Below are positions 26,362-35,793 of a stretch of 64,000 nt of DNA, piece after piece. A model generated the notes under the pieces. It worked only from the letters and a program-made list of their open reading frames with translations. It did no database searches and was not told the origin of the DNA. Each line of letters starts with the position of its first letter. The stretch's first letter is position 1. The position numbers and the translations under genes were made by a program. The stretch is from Bog-473 sp963728845 (GTDB taxonomy: Bacteria > Actinomycetota > Acidimicrobiia > Acidimicrobiales > RAAP-2), in the NCBI GenBank assembly GCA_963728845.1, contig CAVSLS010000026.1:124001-188000 (forward strand). Reading direction: 5' to 3'.

Positions 26362-27225
26362 TCATCCGAAGTGGCCCGTCACGTAGCGCTGCGTCTCCGG
26401 CTCGCGAGGGCTCTCGAAGAACCGCTCGGTCGGTCCGTGCTCGACCAGGCGACCGCCGTTCAAGAACATGGTGTGATGCGACAAGCGGTGGGCCTGGCCG
26501 AGGTTGTGGGTCACGATGATGATGGTGTAGCCGGGGGTCAAGTCACGGAGGAGGTGCTCGATACTCTCAGTGATAACGGGATCGAGAGAGGACGTCGGCT
26601 CGTCGAGCAGGAGCACCTCTGACCCGACGGCGAGTGCACGAGCCAGGCACAATAGCTGCTGCTGGCCCCCAGAGAGCCGAAACGGTGAGTCGCCCAGACG
26701 GTCCTTCACCGCCTCCCACAGGCCGACCTGACGGAGCCGCTCTTCGGCGATCACGTTGAGCTGCTTGCCTTTGGCGAGCTGGTGGGCCTTCACACCCGCC
26801 ACCACGTTGTCGCGTATCGACATCGGGAACGGATTGGGCCGTTGGAACATCATCCCGACTTGACGGCGCAGATCGAGCAGGTCCCGATGGCTGGCCCAGA
26901 TGCTCTCGCCGTCGAGGGTGACGTCACCGTCGTGGCTAAAGCCCGGAACCTTGTCGTTCATCCGGTTGAGGGTGCGCAAGAACACCGACTTGCCGGTGCC
27001 GGTCGGGCCGATGATGGCGGTAATCTTCCCACGCGCGATGCCGATCTCGACGCCCGACAAGATGGTCTTTGCCCCGATGCGAAGCGTCAGATCCTTGGCG
27101 CACACAACGTGGGCCGGGAGCCCTCGATCGAACTCCAGCTCCGCCAAACCAGGGTCGAGGTCCTGTCGTGACTCCCTCAAGCACACTCGCTCGGGGCGAG
27201 CCCTGAGAGTTCTCGGATCGTCCAA
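26362..27225 (-). CDS. pstB: Phosphate ABC transporter ATP-binding protein PstB (solitary)
   Basis: The 287-residue ATPase has Walker A GPTGTGKSVFLRTLNRMND, the PstB-specific MMFQRPNPFPMSI Q-loop, signature LSGGQQQLLCLARAL and Walker B VLLLDEPTSSLDP, then the switch His in IIVTHN. These match PstB, which energises high-affinity phosphate import. The core starts near residue 40; the N-terminal 30-40 residues are atypical, so an internal start is possible. No pstS, pstC, pstA or phoU lies nearby, so it must work with components elsewhere. PHO-box-like repeats lie upstream at 27343. Confidence 0.88.
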   Translation of the reverse strand: MDDPRTLRARPERVCLRESRQDLDPGLAELEFDRGLPAHVVCAKDLTLRIGAKTILSGVEIGIARGKITAIIGPTGTGKSVFLRTLNRMNDKVPGFSHDGDVTLDGESIWASHRDLLDLRRQVGMMFQRPNPFPMSIRDNVVAGVKAHQLAKGKQLNVIAEERLRQVGLWEAVKDRLGDSPFRLSGGQQQLLCLARALAVGSEVLLLDEPTSSLDPVITESIEHLLRDLTPGYTIIIVTHNLGQAHRLSHHTMFLNGGRLVEHGPTERFFESPREPETQRYVTGHFG

Positions 27226-27709
27226 GGCGGTCCACCTCCATTGGCGTCGAGTCCTGGTTAGTGGCGACGTGATCTTCAGCTCTTATCCACTATGGGTTCT
27301 CGTCAGCGAACAACTAGAGGCGAAAGGTCACAACGATGGAGAGTTCACCGGGAGTTCGCCAAGTGTTCAGGTTGTAGTTGAACGATTTCCGACAGCGATT
27401 GCGAGATGATGAGGGTTGCACCCTTGGGTCTCGTGACCATTGACCCGTGCGACCTCGGATGCCGGCCCACAACGTTCGCCGACTCGACGAGGGCAGCGTG
27501 CCCCAAAGGTGCCTGCTTTCTTACGTTGGCAGGCGCTTTGCCACCGCGACGGTGCCTCAATCTGGCTGTGTCCTCCGCTCCGGGGCAGGGTGAATGAAAG
27601 CAAGCAGAATCCGGACCCGAATACCGAGTGCGCGATAGTCAGGCTCAGCTGGTAGATAGACGAGCGGATAGTTCTGGCGCCAGAGGATTCCAACGACGAG
27701 GCTGACGGT
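27226..27709. other. Divergent intergenic region between pstB and mgtA
   Basis: This 484-base region separates the divergent starts of pstB and mgtA. It contains the PHO-box-like direct repeats at 27343-27375. I looked for an M-box (magnesium) riboswitch before mgtA and saw none of its conserved elements. Short open frames in it look spurious. Confidence 0.5.
27343..27375 (+). promoter_or_regulatory. PHO-box-like array of three 11-nt direct repeats
   Basis: GTTCACCGGGA, GTTCGCCAAGT and GTTCAGGTTGT follow each other exactly every 11 nt (27343, 27354, 27365), and a weaker GTTGAAC follows at 27377. The 11-nt direct-repeat unit starting GTTCACC is the known binding pattern of actinobacterial PhoP/RegX3-type phosphate regulators. 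The array lies about 120 bp upstream of pstB (minus strand) and 335 bp upstream of mgtA. Confidence 0.6.
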
Positions 27710-30466
27710 ATGGCCTCCACCGTTCGATCTCCGACAAAGGAGTTGGATCTCGTCGGAGCAGCGACACTTTCGCCCGACGAGGTCCTTTCGGCACTCGGTA
27801 CCCGACCGGAAGGTCTTGCAACCGGCGAAGTGGAACAGCGACTTCACCGGTTTGGGTCAAACGCGCTCGCCGTGCATCGAGTGCGTGCGACGACAGTCCT
27901 CTTTCGTCAGATCCGTAACCCAATCCTGGTCCTCTTGCTCGGGGCGGCGCTGATCTCTGGATTGACCGGCGGAGGTACCAATGCCGTGATCATTGCCGTG
28001 ATCGTCCTCCTCAGCGTCGGCCTCGGCTTCTTCAATGAATACCGGGCCGCGATAGCGATGGCGTCCCTGCGGGCTCAGATCCGACGGGAGGCCGAGGTTC
28101 GCAGGAATGGTCGGATGTGCCGGGTACCCGTGACGGACCTCGTACCCGGTGACGTGGTGGCGCTGCGAATCGGAGCCCTTGTGCCGGCCGACCTCCGTCT
28201 GCTGAACGTCGAAGAGCTCGAGTGCGACGAAGGCATCCTGACCGGGGAGTCGATGCCGGTGGTCAAGTCCGCGGCGTCAGTCTCGGGGCGCTCACAGCAG
28301 GACCTGCCTGGGTGTGCCTTTATGGGAACGATCGTTCACGAGGGGTCGGCCCTTGGTGTGGTCGTGCAGACGGGGACACGCACCGCCTTGGGGCAGATCG
28401 CGGCCGGCTTGTCCGAACGGCAGGGCCAGACGGCCTTCGAGGTGGGACTGTCACAGTTCTCGCGACTCCTTTTCGGGGTCGCAGCGGCATTGACCGCGTT
28501 CATCTTCGTCGTCAACGTGGCGCTGTCGCGCCCGCTCATAGAGGCGCTGCTCTTCTCCCTCGCGATCGCCGTCGGCATTGCGCCCGAGATGATGCCCGCC
28601 ATCGTCACCGTCAGCCTCTCGTCGGGGTCGAAGGCACTGGCAGCAAAGAAGGTGCTGGTGAAGCGGCTGGTGGCCATTGAGGATCTCGGGAATATCGAGA
28701 TCCTCTTCACCGACAAGACCGGCACCTTGACCGAGGGTCTGATCACGTACGAGCGGGGTCTCGATCCGGAAGGCCTGGAGAGCGATCGACCGCTCTTGCT
28801 CGGGCTGGTCTGCAACGAAGCGGCCGTCACCGAGCACGGCCCAGTCGGAGGGAACGCTCTCGATCAGGCCCTCTGGTCTGCTTCGGGAGCTGCAGGGGGA
28901 GGAAGGATCGCCGTCGAAGCGTCTCGCTACATTCGGAGAGGCGTCCTCCCGTTCGACCACGAACGGCAGTTGGCCTCGGTGCGAGTCGAGACGCCCGACG
29001 GGAAGGGACTCGTGGTCACGAAGGGCGCACCGGAGGTGGTTCTGGACCGCTGCACAGGTGTCCCCGCAGGCGCGCGGTCGGCGCTGGATGCACTGTTCTC
29101 CGAGGGAGCTCGAGTGGTGGCCGTGGCCAGCCGTGCGATCGAAGGCACCAGTGCCCTGACGGTGACGGACGAGCAGGGACTGCAGTTGGCGGGTTTCTTG
29201 ACGTTCGCCGACCGGCCGAAGATCGACGCCGGCGCCTCAATCGCCGAGCTCGAGCGACTCGGGGTCGACGTCAAGATCATCACCGGCGACAACGGGCTCG
29301 TGGCGGCCAAGGTGTGCTCTGAGATCGGGGTCAGTTGTGCCGGGGTGCTCAGCGGTGAGCAGGTCGAGGCCCTCGACGATGACGGGCTCGAAGCGGCCAT
29401 CCCGACCACGACGGTCTTCGCCCGGATCGGCCCAGATCAGAAGTCCCGGATCATCAAGGTGGCTCGTCGCACCGGAAAGGACGTGGCGTTCCTCGGAGAC
29501 GGGGTCAATGACGCCGTGGCGTTACATCACGCCGACGTCGGCATCTCGGTGGACTCGGGAACCGACGTGGCCAAGGACGCGGCGGACGTCGTGTTGCTTG
29601 ACAAGGATCTCGGCGTGCTGGCACAGGGTGTCATGGAGGGCCGCCGCATCTTCAACAACACCATGAAGTACGTCCTTATGGCCACGTCCTCGAACTTCGG
29701 CAACATGTTCAGTGCGGCGGGCGCCTCCGTCTTCCTGACGTTCCTCCCGATGCTGCCCACACAGATCCTCCTCAACAATCTGCTCTACAACACGGGACAG
29801 CTCGCGATCCCGACCGACCGGGTGGATCCTGAGGCACTGGCCCGACCGGCAGCGTGGGATATGAAGTTCATCCGTCGGTTCATGTCGGTATTCGGCCCGG
29901 TGAGCTCCATTTTCGACTTCCTGACCTTCTGGGTCATGCTCTCAGTGCTCCACGCCGGCCACGTGGAGTTCAGAACTGGCTGGTTCGTCGAGTCGATCGC
30001 CACGCAGACCCTGGTGATCTATGTGATCCGGACCCGGCGGGTCCCGTTCTTCAGGAGCCGACCTAGCTGGCCGATGCTGGTCGTACCGACCGCAGCGGCC
30101 CTGGTCGGAGCCGTACTCCCCTACACCGGCCTCGCCCATCTGTTGGGCTTCACACCGCTGCCGACTACCTTCTTCCTCTTGCTCTTCGGGATGGTTGTGG
30201 TCTACCTCTTGCTCGTCGAGCTGGCGAAGACACGCTTCTACCGAACTCCCCACGCTCAGACTCCCCGAATTGCGTCAACCCATACCGAGCGTCTGGAGCG
30301 GCGGATCCGGCGCCGGGTCTCGCGGTTCGTGCACGTTGTCAACCCAGAAGCGCAACCCACGGGGGCGCCACCCCCGACACGTGGCGTCGAGCGAATAGAC
30401 GCCCAAGTGCGACAAGTGACCGAGCGACCCTCTTGGACGCGTTCTCGTGACCGTGGAACTTCGTGA
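27710..30466 (+). CDS. mgtA: Magnesium-importing P-type ATPase MgtA-like
   Basis: The 918-residue P-type ATPase has ILTGESMPVV (actuator), the helix-4 motif VGIAPEMMPAIVTV typical of the P3B magnesium group rather than calcium pumps, DKTGTLTEG with the phosphorylated Asp, KGAPE in the nucleotide domain, and GDGVNDAVALHHADVGISVD. The C-terminal half (LLYNTGQLAIPTD, GPVSSIFDFLTFW) also follows MgtA. About 75 extra polar and basic residues follow the last helix, longer than usual. It imports Mg2+ at ATP cost. It stands alone, divergent from pstB. The frame is intact. Confidence 0.92.
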   Translation: MASTVRSPTKELDLVGAATLSPDEVLSALGTRPEGLATGEVEQRLHRFGSNALAVHRVRATTVLFRQIRNPILVLLLGAALISGLTGGGTNAVIIAVIVLLSVGLGFFNEYRAAIAMASLRAQIRREAEVRRNGRMCRVPVTDLVPGDVVALRIGALVPADLRLLNVEELECDEGILTGESMPVVKSAASVSGRSQQDLPGCAFMGTIVHEGSALGVVVQTGTRTALGQIAAGLSERQGQTAFEVGLSQFSRLLFGVAAALTAFIFVVNVALSRPLIEALLFSLAIAVGIAPEMMPAIVTVSLSSGSKALAAKKVLVKRLVAIEDLGNIEILFTDKTGTLTEGLITYERGLDPEGLESDRPLLLGLVCNEAAVTEHGPVGGNALDQALWSASGAAGGGRIAVEASRYIRRGVLPFDHERQLASVRVETPDGKGLVVTKGAPEVVLDRCTGVPAGARSALDALFSEGARVVAVASRAIEGTSALTVTDEQGLQLAGFLTFADRPKIDAGASIAELERLGVDVKIITGDNGLVAAKVCSEIGVSCAGVLSGEQVEALDDDGLEAAIPTTTVFARIGPDQKSRIIKVARRTGKDVAFLGDGVNDAVALHHADVGISVDSGTDVAKDAADVVLLDKDLGVLAQGVMEGRRIFNNTMKYVLMATSSNFGNMFSAAGASVFLTFLPMLPTQILLNNLLYNTGQLAIPTDRVDPEALARPAAWDMKFIRRFMSVFGPVSSIFDFLTFWVMLSVLHAGHVEFRTGWFVESIATQTLVIYVIRTRRVPFFRSRPSWPMLVVPTAAALVGAVLPYTGLAHLLGFTPLPTTFFLLLFGMVVVYLLLVELAKTRFYRTPHAQTPRIASTHTERLERRIRRRVSRFVHVVNPEAQPTGAPPPTRGVERIDAQVRQVTERPSWTRSRDRGTS

Positions 30467-30807
30467 GGTTTGCAACCTTGACCTGTCAAACCACAGTTGT
30501 GGCGACGATCCGTCTTCACCAAACCAGTGCCCCAATCGGGCTCCCCTCCGAGACAGGTCAACTCGAGCAAAAAGGTCTGGATTCCCTGGCGCAGCAGGGC
30601 GCCAAGGCGGTCGGCAACCTCGCGATTCCGTGCTCCTGTCGCGTACTGGTAGCACAACGCCACCATCCACAGCCACGGGCTCAAGTTACTCACAGCCGAC
30701 TCAGGCTGCGAGCGCCTCCACCGGCCAAACACTGGCGACCAGTCTTCAATGCCTAACGAGTCGGCGGGGCTGGCCTTCACTGCTGCGGCCAGTCGAGCGG
30801 CTCCCAT
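30256..30807 (-). CDS. Hypothetical protein, start well supported, 3' part doubtful
   Basis: ATG 30807 has an AGGAGGG ribosome site 5 nt upstream, the best in this region. The first 80 residues look protein-like (ADSLGIEDWSPVFGRW, LWMVALCYQYATGARNREVADRLGALLRQG). Beyond that the reading becomes Arg/Cys-rich and overlaps the 3' end of mgtA by 211 bases, so the true gene may be shorter or truncated. No family was recognised. Confidence 0.35.
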   Translation of the reverse strand: MGAARLAAAVKASPADSLGIEDWSPVFGRWRRSQPESAVSNLSPWLWMVALCYQYATGARNREVADRLGALLRQGIQTFLLELTCLGGEPDWGTGLVKTDRRHNCGLTGQGCKPHEVPRSRERVQEGRSVTCRTWASIRSTPRVGGGAPVGCASGLTTCTNRETRRRIRRSRRSVWVDAIRGV

Positions 30808-31064
30808 TTTGACCCTCCTGGTTCGGTAGCTAGCCGAGAACCGCATCAGGAGAGACCAAGAACACGGCCGCATAGACGGCAAGAAGTGCGAGCAATAGAC
30901 CTGCAGGACTACTCCGACGACTTTGATTGCTCTACGCACGCCCGCCATCGCGAAAGGACCGCATGGGCGGAGTCGCCATGCATGTACCCGACGCCCATAC
31001 GTGACAGCCCGGTGAACTGGCATGGTGCTCGACCCTTGGGGTGTCGAACGGAGAGTGCGCCGCC

Positions 31065-31253
31065 CTAAGGGGCCTGGCCGCCAACTCGCATCAGGTCATG
31101 CATTGCCCATTCGACCAGGGCGATGGTGTCCGCCCTCATCTCCGCCGTCAGCCGGCCGCATGGCGGAGCCAGCCGAATGAGCTCGTCCACGTAGGTCGAG
31201 GCGTGCTGCCGCAGAGTCTCGGAGGGCTTCTCTCGGGTATCCATAGAAGCCAT
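31065..31253 (-). CDS. Small hypothetical protein, about 62 aa
   Basis: The frame reads MASMDTREKPSETLRQH, then VDELIRLAPPCGRLTAEM and ALVEWAMHDLMRVGG, an amphipathic helical protein by appearance. The start is uncertain (31253 or 31244) and no clear ribosome site is seen. No family was recognised. Weak support only. Confidence 0.35.
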   Translation of the reverse strand: MASMDTREKPSETLRQHASTYVDELIRLAPPCGRLTAEMRADTIALVEWAMHDLMRVGGQAP

Positions 31254-31523
31254 CTTGTGCCCGACCGATGCGGTCCGAGCGCAAATTCGCGGAAGGTTCA
31301 CTCGCGGTTCCGTCACGCGTTACTTGACTTGTAAATCGGACGGTCCACAAAGCTGAGACTTACTGAAGACGGCGGCGGTGACCTCGCGCCGGGATGATGA
31401 GTCGGCCCCCAGTGGTGGGTTCGGCCCGATTATGACGCTCCCGACCCCTTCCCTGGCGAGCCGTGCCCCGTCTTCATCGCCGAGGTCGCTGCAGGCGACG
31501 CCACTGCTACGAGCCGCCGCCGA

Positions 31524-32678
31524 TCACGAAATGGTGTCCCCCATGGCAGGGACGACACCCTCAGCGGAGGCACCACCACCGCTGCTGCGTTCGGCCACCA
31601 TGACGTCGCGCTCCCGCACGGTCACCTCGGCCGCTGAGCCCACCGGGACCTGCGGGGCCGAGTTGGGCTGGTCCACGTAGACCACGACGTCGTCGTTAAG
31701 GAGCACACCGAGCCGGGTCACCGAGCCGAGGAAGGTGGTGGTCATAACGATGCCACTCCCGCTGGGCGACGCGGTGACGGCCAAACCTTCGGGGCGCACG
31801 AGGACGTCAACCGCCGTTCCCGTGGCACGATCGCCCTGGGGCGTGTTGGCCGCAGTGCGGATGTGCACCGTGGTGTCCAGGAGCCGGACGCGTCCGTCCT
31901 CGACCACCCCGGGGATCCGATTCATGGTACCGACGAATTCGGCCACGAACGGCGTAGCAGGTGCCGCATAGAGAGCCGATGGCGTGTCCACCTGCTCAAT
32001 GCGACCGGCCCGCATGACGCAGACTCGATCGGCCATGGAAAGCGCCTCCTCCTGGTCGTGCGTGACGAACAGGGTGGTGATCTTGAGCCGGGTTTGCAGT
32101 ACCCGAATCTGTTCGCGCAACTGGACCCGGACTTTGGCGTCGAGTGCAGAGAGGGGCTCGTCGAGCAGAAGAACCCGAGGCTCAATGGCCAGGGCACGTG
32201 CTAGGGCGACACGTTGCTGCTGGCCGCCGGACATCTGATGAGGGTACTTCTGCGCTTCGGTTTCCAGGCCCACCATTTCGAGGACCTCGAGCGCTCGCTG
32301 CTTGCGTTTGGCGCCTCCCACCTTGCGCATCCGCAGCCCGAACGCCACGTTGTCCTGCGCCGTCATATTTGGGAAGAGGCTGTAGCTCTGGAACACCATT
32401 CCCATGTCCCGCTTTTGGGGAGGAATGCGCGCCTGGTCGCGGCCGTCTAACAGAACGCGCCCTTGGTCGAGCGTCTCGAACCCGGCCAGTACCCGTAGCG
32501 CGGTCGTCTTGCCGCACCCTGACGGCCCGAGCAGGGCGACGAGTTCACCGGGGGCGAGGGTGAGGCTGAACTCGTCCAGTGCCGCTGTGACTCCGAAGCG
32601 TCGGCACAGTCCGCGCAGCTCCACAATGGCCCCTCGCTGCTGGACCTCGTTGTCGGCCCGGCGTTGTGTGGTGCTCAT
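31524..32678 (-). CDS. ABC importer ATPase, Pot/Fbp type
   Basis: The 384-residue ATPase has Walker A LLGPSGCGKTTALRVLAGFE, the Q-loop MVFQSYSLFPNMT, signature QMSGGQQQRVALARAL, Walker B LLLDEPLSALDAK and switch FVTHDQEEAL. A C-terminal TOBE-like regulatory domain (VRPEGLAV, VTRLGVLL) is present, as in PotA, FbpC and CysA. It energises the two permeases and binding protein encoded upstream. Its ATG overlaps the adjacent permease gene by 4 bases. The substrate could be a polyamine, ferric iron or thiamine; the ATPase alone does not decide. Confidence 0.9.
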   Translation of the reverse strand: MSTTQRRADNEVQQRGAIVELRGLCRRFGVTAALDEFSLTLAPGELVALLGPSGCGKTTALRVLAGFETLDQGRVLLDGRDQARIPPQKRDMGMVFQSYSLFPNMTAQDNVAFGLRMRKVGGAKRKQRALEVLEMVGLETEAQKYPHQMSGGQQQRVALARALAIEPRVLLLDEPLSALDAKVRVQLREQIRVLQTRLKITTLFVTHDQEEALSMADRVCVMRAGRIEQVDTPSALYAAPATPFVAEFVGTMNRIPGVVEDGRVRLLDTTVHIRTAANTPQGDRATGTAVDVLVRPEGLAVTASPSGSGIVMTTTFLGSVTRLGVLLNDDVVVYVDQPNSAPQVPVGSAAEVTVRERDVMVAERSSGGGASAEGVVPAMGDTIS

Positions 32679-33544
32679 GACTCTGCCGGCCTTCGCATCT
32701 TGGCCGTGCGCTCAATCCGCCGCAGGTCCAATGCGGAGATCGCCATGAGCACGACCCAGGTCAGAACCAGTGCCAGGAGGGATACGGCAGTAGACACGCT
32801 GCCGTCATCCTGAGCGAAGTTGTAGATCCAGACGGGGAGGGTCTGGAAGAGGTCCAAGCTGGCCATGGTGAACTCTCCGAGCACCAGAGCCACCGTGAGC
32901 ACCACTGCCGAGAGCAGGCCGGAGCGCAAGTTGGGCACGACCACGCGCCACAAGGTTGAGCCCCAGCGCCCGCCGAGCGAGCGCGACGCCTCCACCAGGG
33001 TCTTCAGGTCGATGGCCCGCAGGCCGGCGTCGAGTGAGCGGTAAACAAAGGGCATGGCCAGAATGCCGTACTCGAGTGCCAGCAAGTAGGGAGTGCTCTT
33101 CAGGAAGGTTGGGGCCACCTGCAGGACGCCGATGATGAGGACGATCGGGGGAATAACGATCGGCACGATGGTGATCGAGTCGAAGAACCGGCGCAGCCCG
33201 GGCAGCCGCAGATGCACGTAGACCGACGTGGGAACCATCAGCACGAGCATGATCACCGTTGTGACAGCCGCCAGTTGCAGCGAGAGCCAGAGCGCGGCGG
33301 TGAACCCCGCCTGGCTCGGGATGGCGGTATAGGCGGAGAGAGTAAACCCAGTGCCGTTCGGGCCCTCGAGCGAGAAGCGCAGGGCGGCGTAAATGGGGAC
33401 TAGGAAGAAGGCGCCCGTGCAGAACAGGACGATGCCTCTCCACCAGGCCACGGAGCGCAAGCGCGCCCCCGAGAAACGGCGCTGGGGCTGCTCAATGGAC
33501 TCCCCGACGTCGAAGAGGGCGTCGACCTCGCCTAGCGTAACCAA
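32675..33544 (-). CDS. ABC importer permease (PotC-like)
   Basis: The 289-residue membrane protein has about six transmembrane helices and the EAA loop coupling motif in VEASRSLGGRWGSTLWRVVVPN. It is the second of two non-identical permeases in this operon. TTG 33544 is used because the frame opens there and overlaps the upstream permease by 13 bases; a later start is possible, since the first 30 residues are polar. It forms the membrane channel with the permease at 33532. Confidence 0.88.
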   Translation of the reverse strand: MVTLGEVDALFDVGESIEQPQRRFSGARLRSVAWWRGIVLFCTGAFFLVPIYAALRFSLEGPNGTGFTLSAYTAIPSQAGFTAALWLSLQLAAVTTVIMLVLMVPTSVYVHLRLPGLRRFFDSITIVPIVIPPIVLIIGVLQVAPTFLKSTPYLLALEYGILAMPFVYRSLDAGLRAIDLKTLVEASRSLGGRWGSTLWRVVVPNLRSGLLSAVVLTVALVLGEFTMASLDLFQTLPVWIYNFAQDDGSVSTAVSLLALVLTWVVLMAISALDLRRIERTAKMRRPAES

Positions 33545-34428
33545 CGCGACGCCCGCTTCTGCACCCGCGAATAGAAGAACATCACGATGCCGGCGACCAC
33601 GATCAGGCCGAGCCCGAGCGCCTTGCCAACGTTCTGCTCTCCGGCGATCACGTTGCCGTTGAGGAACGAACCGATCTGAATGGAGGTCAGCGGGATGCTG
33701 CCGCTCGTGAGCGCCTCCGCGGTGGCATAGGCGGAGAGCGCACTACCGAACAGGAGGAGAATGCCGCCGAGGACGGAGGGGAAGATGATCGGCCCGCCGA
33801 CGTAGCGCCAGTAGTGCCAGCTGTTGGCCCCGAGTCCCGACGCCGCCTCTCGCCACATCGGGCGCAACCCTTCCAGGGCGGGGGTGATGACGAGGACCAT
33901 GAGGGGCAGCTGGAAGTAGGTGTAGACGATCGCCACACCGAAGAACGTGTATAGGGAGAAGCCATGTTCCCAGGGGTCGAATCCGAGTGTCGACATCCAG
34001 CGGGTCACCAGACCGGTGGTGCCCAAGGTGGCGATGAAGAGGAAGGCCAGCGGGACACCACCGAATTGGGCAAAGACGCCCGAGGCGGTGGAGACCACCC
34101 GCCGCAGCGGCCCGCGACGCGAGGTGAACACGGCGTACGCAACGATCACCCCGAGCACCCCGGGGACGATGGAGGTCAGCAGGGACAGCTCAATACTCAT
34201 CACGAATCCGTGTGCATAGACGCCGTGTGTGGCGACCGAGATGTTGTTCCATGTCCACCCGCCCGAAGGGCTGCGGAACGCCCCGAGCACGACCGCCGCG
34301 GCGGGCACGACCAAGAAAAGCACCGTGTAGATGCCAAAGGGGAGCAGCCCCACCGCGCCGGCGAGTGCGGAGCGAACGCGCCGACGCGGGAGGGGCTGGG
34401 CGGACATTTCTGGTGAAGCTGTGCTCAC
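33532..34428 (-). CDS. ABC importer permease (PotB-like)
   Basis: The 298-residue protein has six predicted membrane segments and the EAA loop MWREAASGLGANSWHYWRYV near residue 195. Together with the PotC-like permease it forms the translocation pore. The last helix ends in a basic tail, RVQKRASRWLR. Its ATG overlaps the stop of the binding-protein gene by 4 bases. Gene order (binding protein, permease, permease, ATPase) is typical of this importer class. Confidence 0.88.
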   Translation of the reverse strand: MSTASPEMSAQPLPRRRVRSALAGAVGLLPFGIYTVLFLVVPAAAVVLGAFRSPSGGWTWNNISVATHGVYAHGFVMSIELSLLTSIVPGVLGVIVAYAVFTSRRGPLRRVVSTASGVFAQFGGVPLAFLFIATLGTTGLVTRWMSTLGFDPWEHGFSLYTFFGVAIVYTYFQLPLMVLVITPALEGLRPMWREAASGLGANSWHYWRYVGGPIIFPSVLGGILLLFGSALSAYATAEALTSGSIPLTSIQIGSFLNGNVIAGEQNVGKALGLGLIVVAGIVMFFYSRVQKRASRWLR

Positions 34429-35564
34429 CCCCCGCTCGTGACCGAAGACCAGTTCTGCGTCACCACGTTCTCGGCCTGGGTCAGTTGCGCCTCGGTTGGG
34501 AACGAGATCGTGCCCTTGGGTGCCACAGGCAGAGAGTCGTAGGCCTTGGTGTCCACCGTGCCGTTCTTCACCATGCTGGCGAGCTCAATCGGCCGGGCCG
34601 AGCCCTGCAGCCAGAGGTTCTGACCGGTCTCCGAGTAGAGGTACTCCTCCCACAAGCGAGCCGCGGCGGGGTCGGGAGCCGTGGCGCTGATGGCTTGGTC
34701 GTAATAGGAGGCGTAGTGGCCATCGGTCGGGATCACGACCTTCCAACCAGGGATGCTCGAGGCGACCTCGGATTCCTCGAGATAGTCCCACCAAATCAGG
34801 ATCGGCGTCTGGCCGCTCTTGACCGTAGAGGGGCTGCCGGTGACCGGGACGAAGTTGCCTTCTGACGCCAGCTTCTCGAAGTACTGGACTCCGGGCATTA
34901 TGTTGTTGAACGAGCCGCCTTTGGCGAGGGCCGCTGCGTAGACGGCGGCAAAGGCAGCGCCCGCCTGCGTCGGGTTGCCGTTCAGCGCGACCTGGTTCTT
35001 GTAGATCGGGTTAAGCAGGTCGGCGAAAGATGTCGGCGGCGTCTTGACCACTTTTGAGTCGTATCCGATTGACACGTATCCGCCGTAGTCGGAGAACCAG
35101 TCACCGTTGGCCGCCTTGGCATTCGAGGGGATCTCGCTCCAGCTCTCCACCTTGTACGGCGCAAGCAGACCCTCGCCTGCGGCCGACAGCGCGAAGGAGG
35201 GGCCGATGTCGAGGACGTCGGGGGCGCGTGACTGCCCCTTCTCGGACTGCACCGCCTCGATCTCATCGGCGCTGGTGCCGTCGGGATTTTCGGAGTTGAT
35301 CTTGATGCCGTACTTCTTGGAGAAGTCCTTAATGATGTTGCCGTAGTTGGCCCAGTCGGCCGGGAGGGTGATCACGTTGAGCGTGCCCTCCTCCTTGGCC
35401 GCCTTTATCAGCCCGCTCATGCCGCCGAAGGCTGCCGCTGAGGTGGCCGTCGACGGATTGACCGAGGATCCGGCGTTTCCCGCACTCGGTACGACGCCAC
35501 ACAGGGTGACACCCATGGTCAGTGTTGCGACACCGGTCAGGGTGGTGCGCAGGCGTGGTCTCAT
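34425..35564 (-). CDS. Extracellular solute-binding protein of the ABC importer
   Basis: The 379-residue product has an N-terminal export signal (TTLTGVATLTMGVTLCGVVPSAGNA); LCG could serve as a variant lipobox, otherwise a signal peptidase I site follows. The mature part begins LIKAAKEEGTLNVITLP and has the type II binding-protein pattern (DVLDIGPSFALSAAGEGLL, GYVSIGYDSKVV, WWDYLEES). It belongs with PotD- or iron-binding-like proteins; the ligand is not predictable. ATG 35564 has GAAAGGA upstream. It is the first gene of the four-gene operon. Confidence 0.87.
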   Translation of the reverse strand: MRPRLRTTLTGVATLTMGVTLCGVVPSAGNAGSSVNPSTATSAAAFGGMSGLIKAAKEEGTLNVITLPADWANYGNIIKDFSKKYGIKINSENPDGTSADEIEAVQSEKGQSRAPDVLDIGPSFALSAAGEGLLAPYKVESWSEIPSNAKAANGDWFSDYGGYVSIGYDSKVVKTPPTSFADLLNPIYKNQVALNGNPTQAGAAFAAVYAAALAKGGSFNNIMPGVQYFEKLASEGNFVPVTGSPSTVKSGQTPILIWWDYLEESEVASSIPGWKVVIPTDGHYASYYDQAISATAPDPAAARLWEEYLYSETGQNLWLQGSARPIELASMVKNGTVDTKAYDSLPVAPKGTISFPTEAQLTQAENVVTQNWSSVTSGG

Positions 35565-35793
35565 TTTGCTGTGTCCTTTCAATTGGGGATCGGAGTGGTT
35601 GGATTGGGGTTATTGCTGATGAGCAACGCGTCAGAGTCTTCAGGTCCGGGTCAGCAGTCCGATCAGATGGGTGATGTGGTCAATGAGGTCCGTGTGCGGT
35701 ATCCCCGCGCTGGTTGCACAGGCCCGCATGCAATGCTTCGCACGGTAACAGTCGACCCGCGAAATCCGGGTTACCTGCAGCGGTCGTTGTGGC

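Noticed and set aside
27226..27709. M-box magnesium riboswitch upstream of mgtA
   Set aside because: None of its conserved stems or loop sequences could be found, and the leader lacks a terminator-like hairpin.
35565..35790. TPP or other riboswitch upstream of the ABC importer
   Set aside because: No CTGAGA or other conserved thiamine-box elements on the minus strand.
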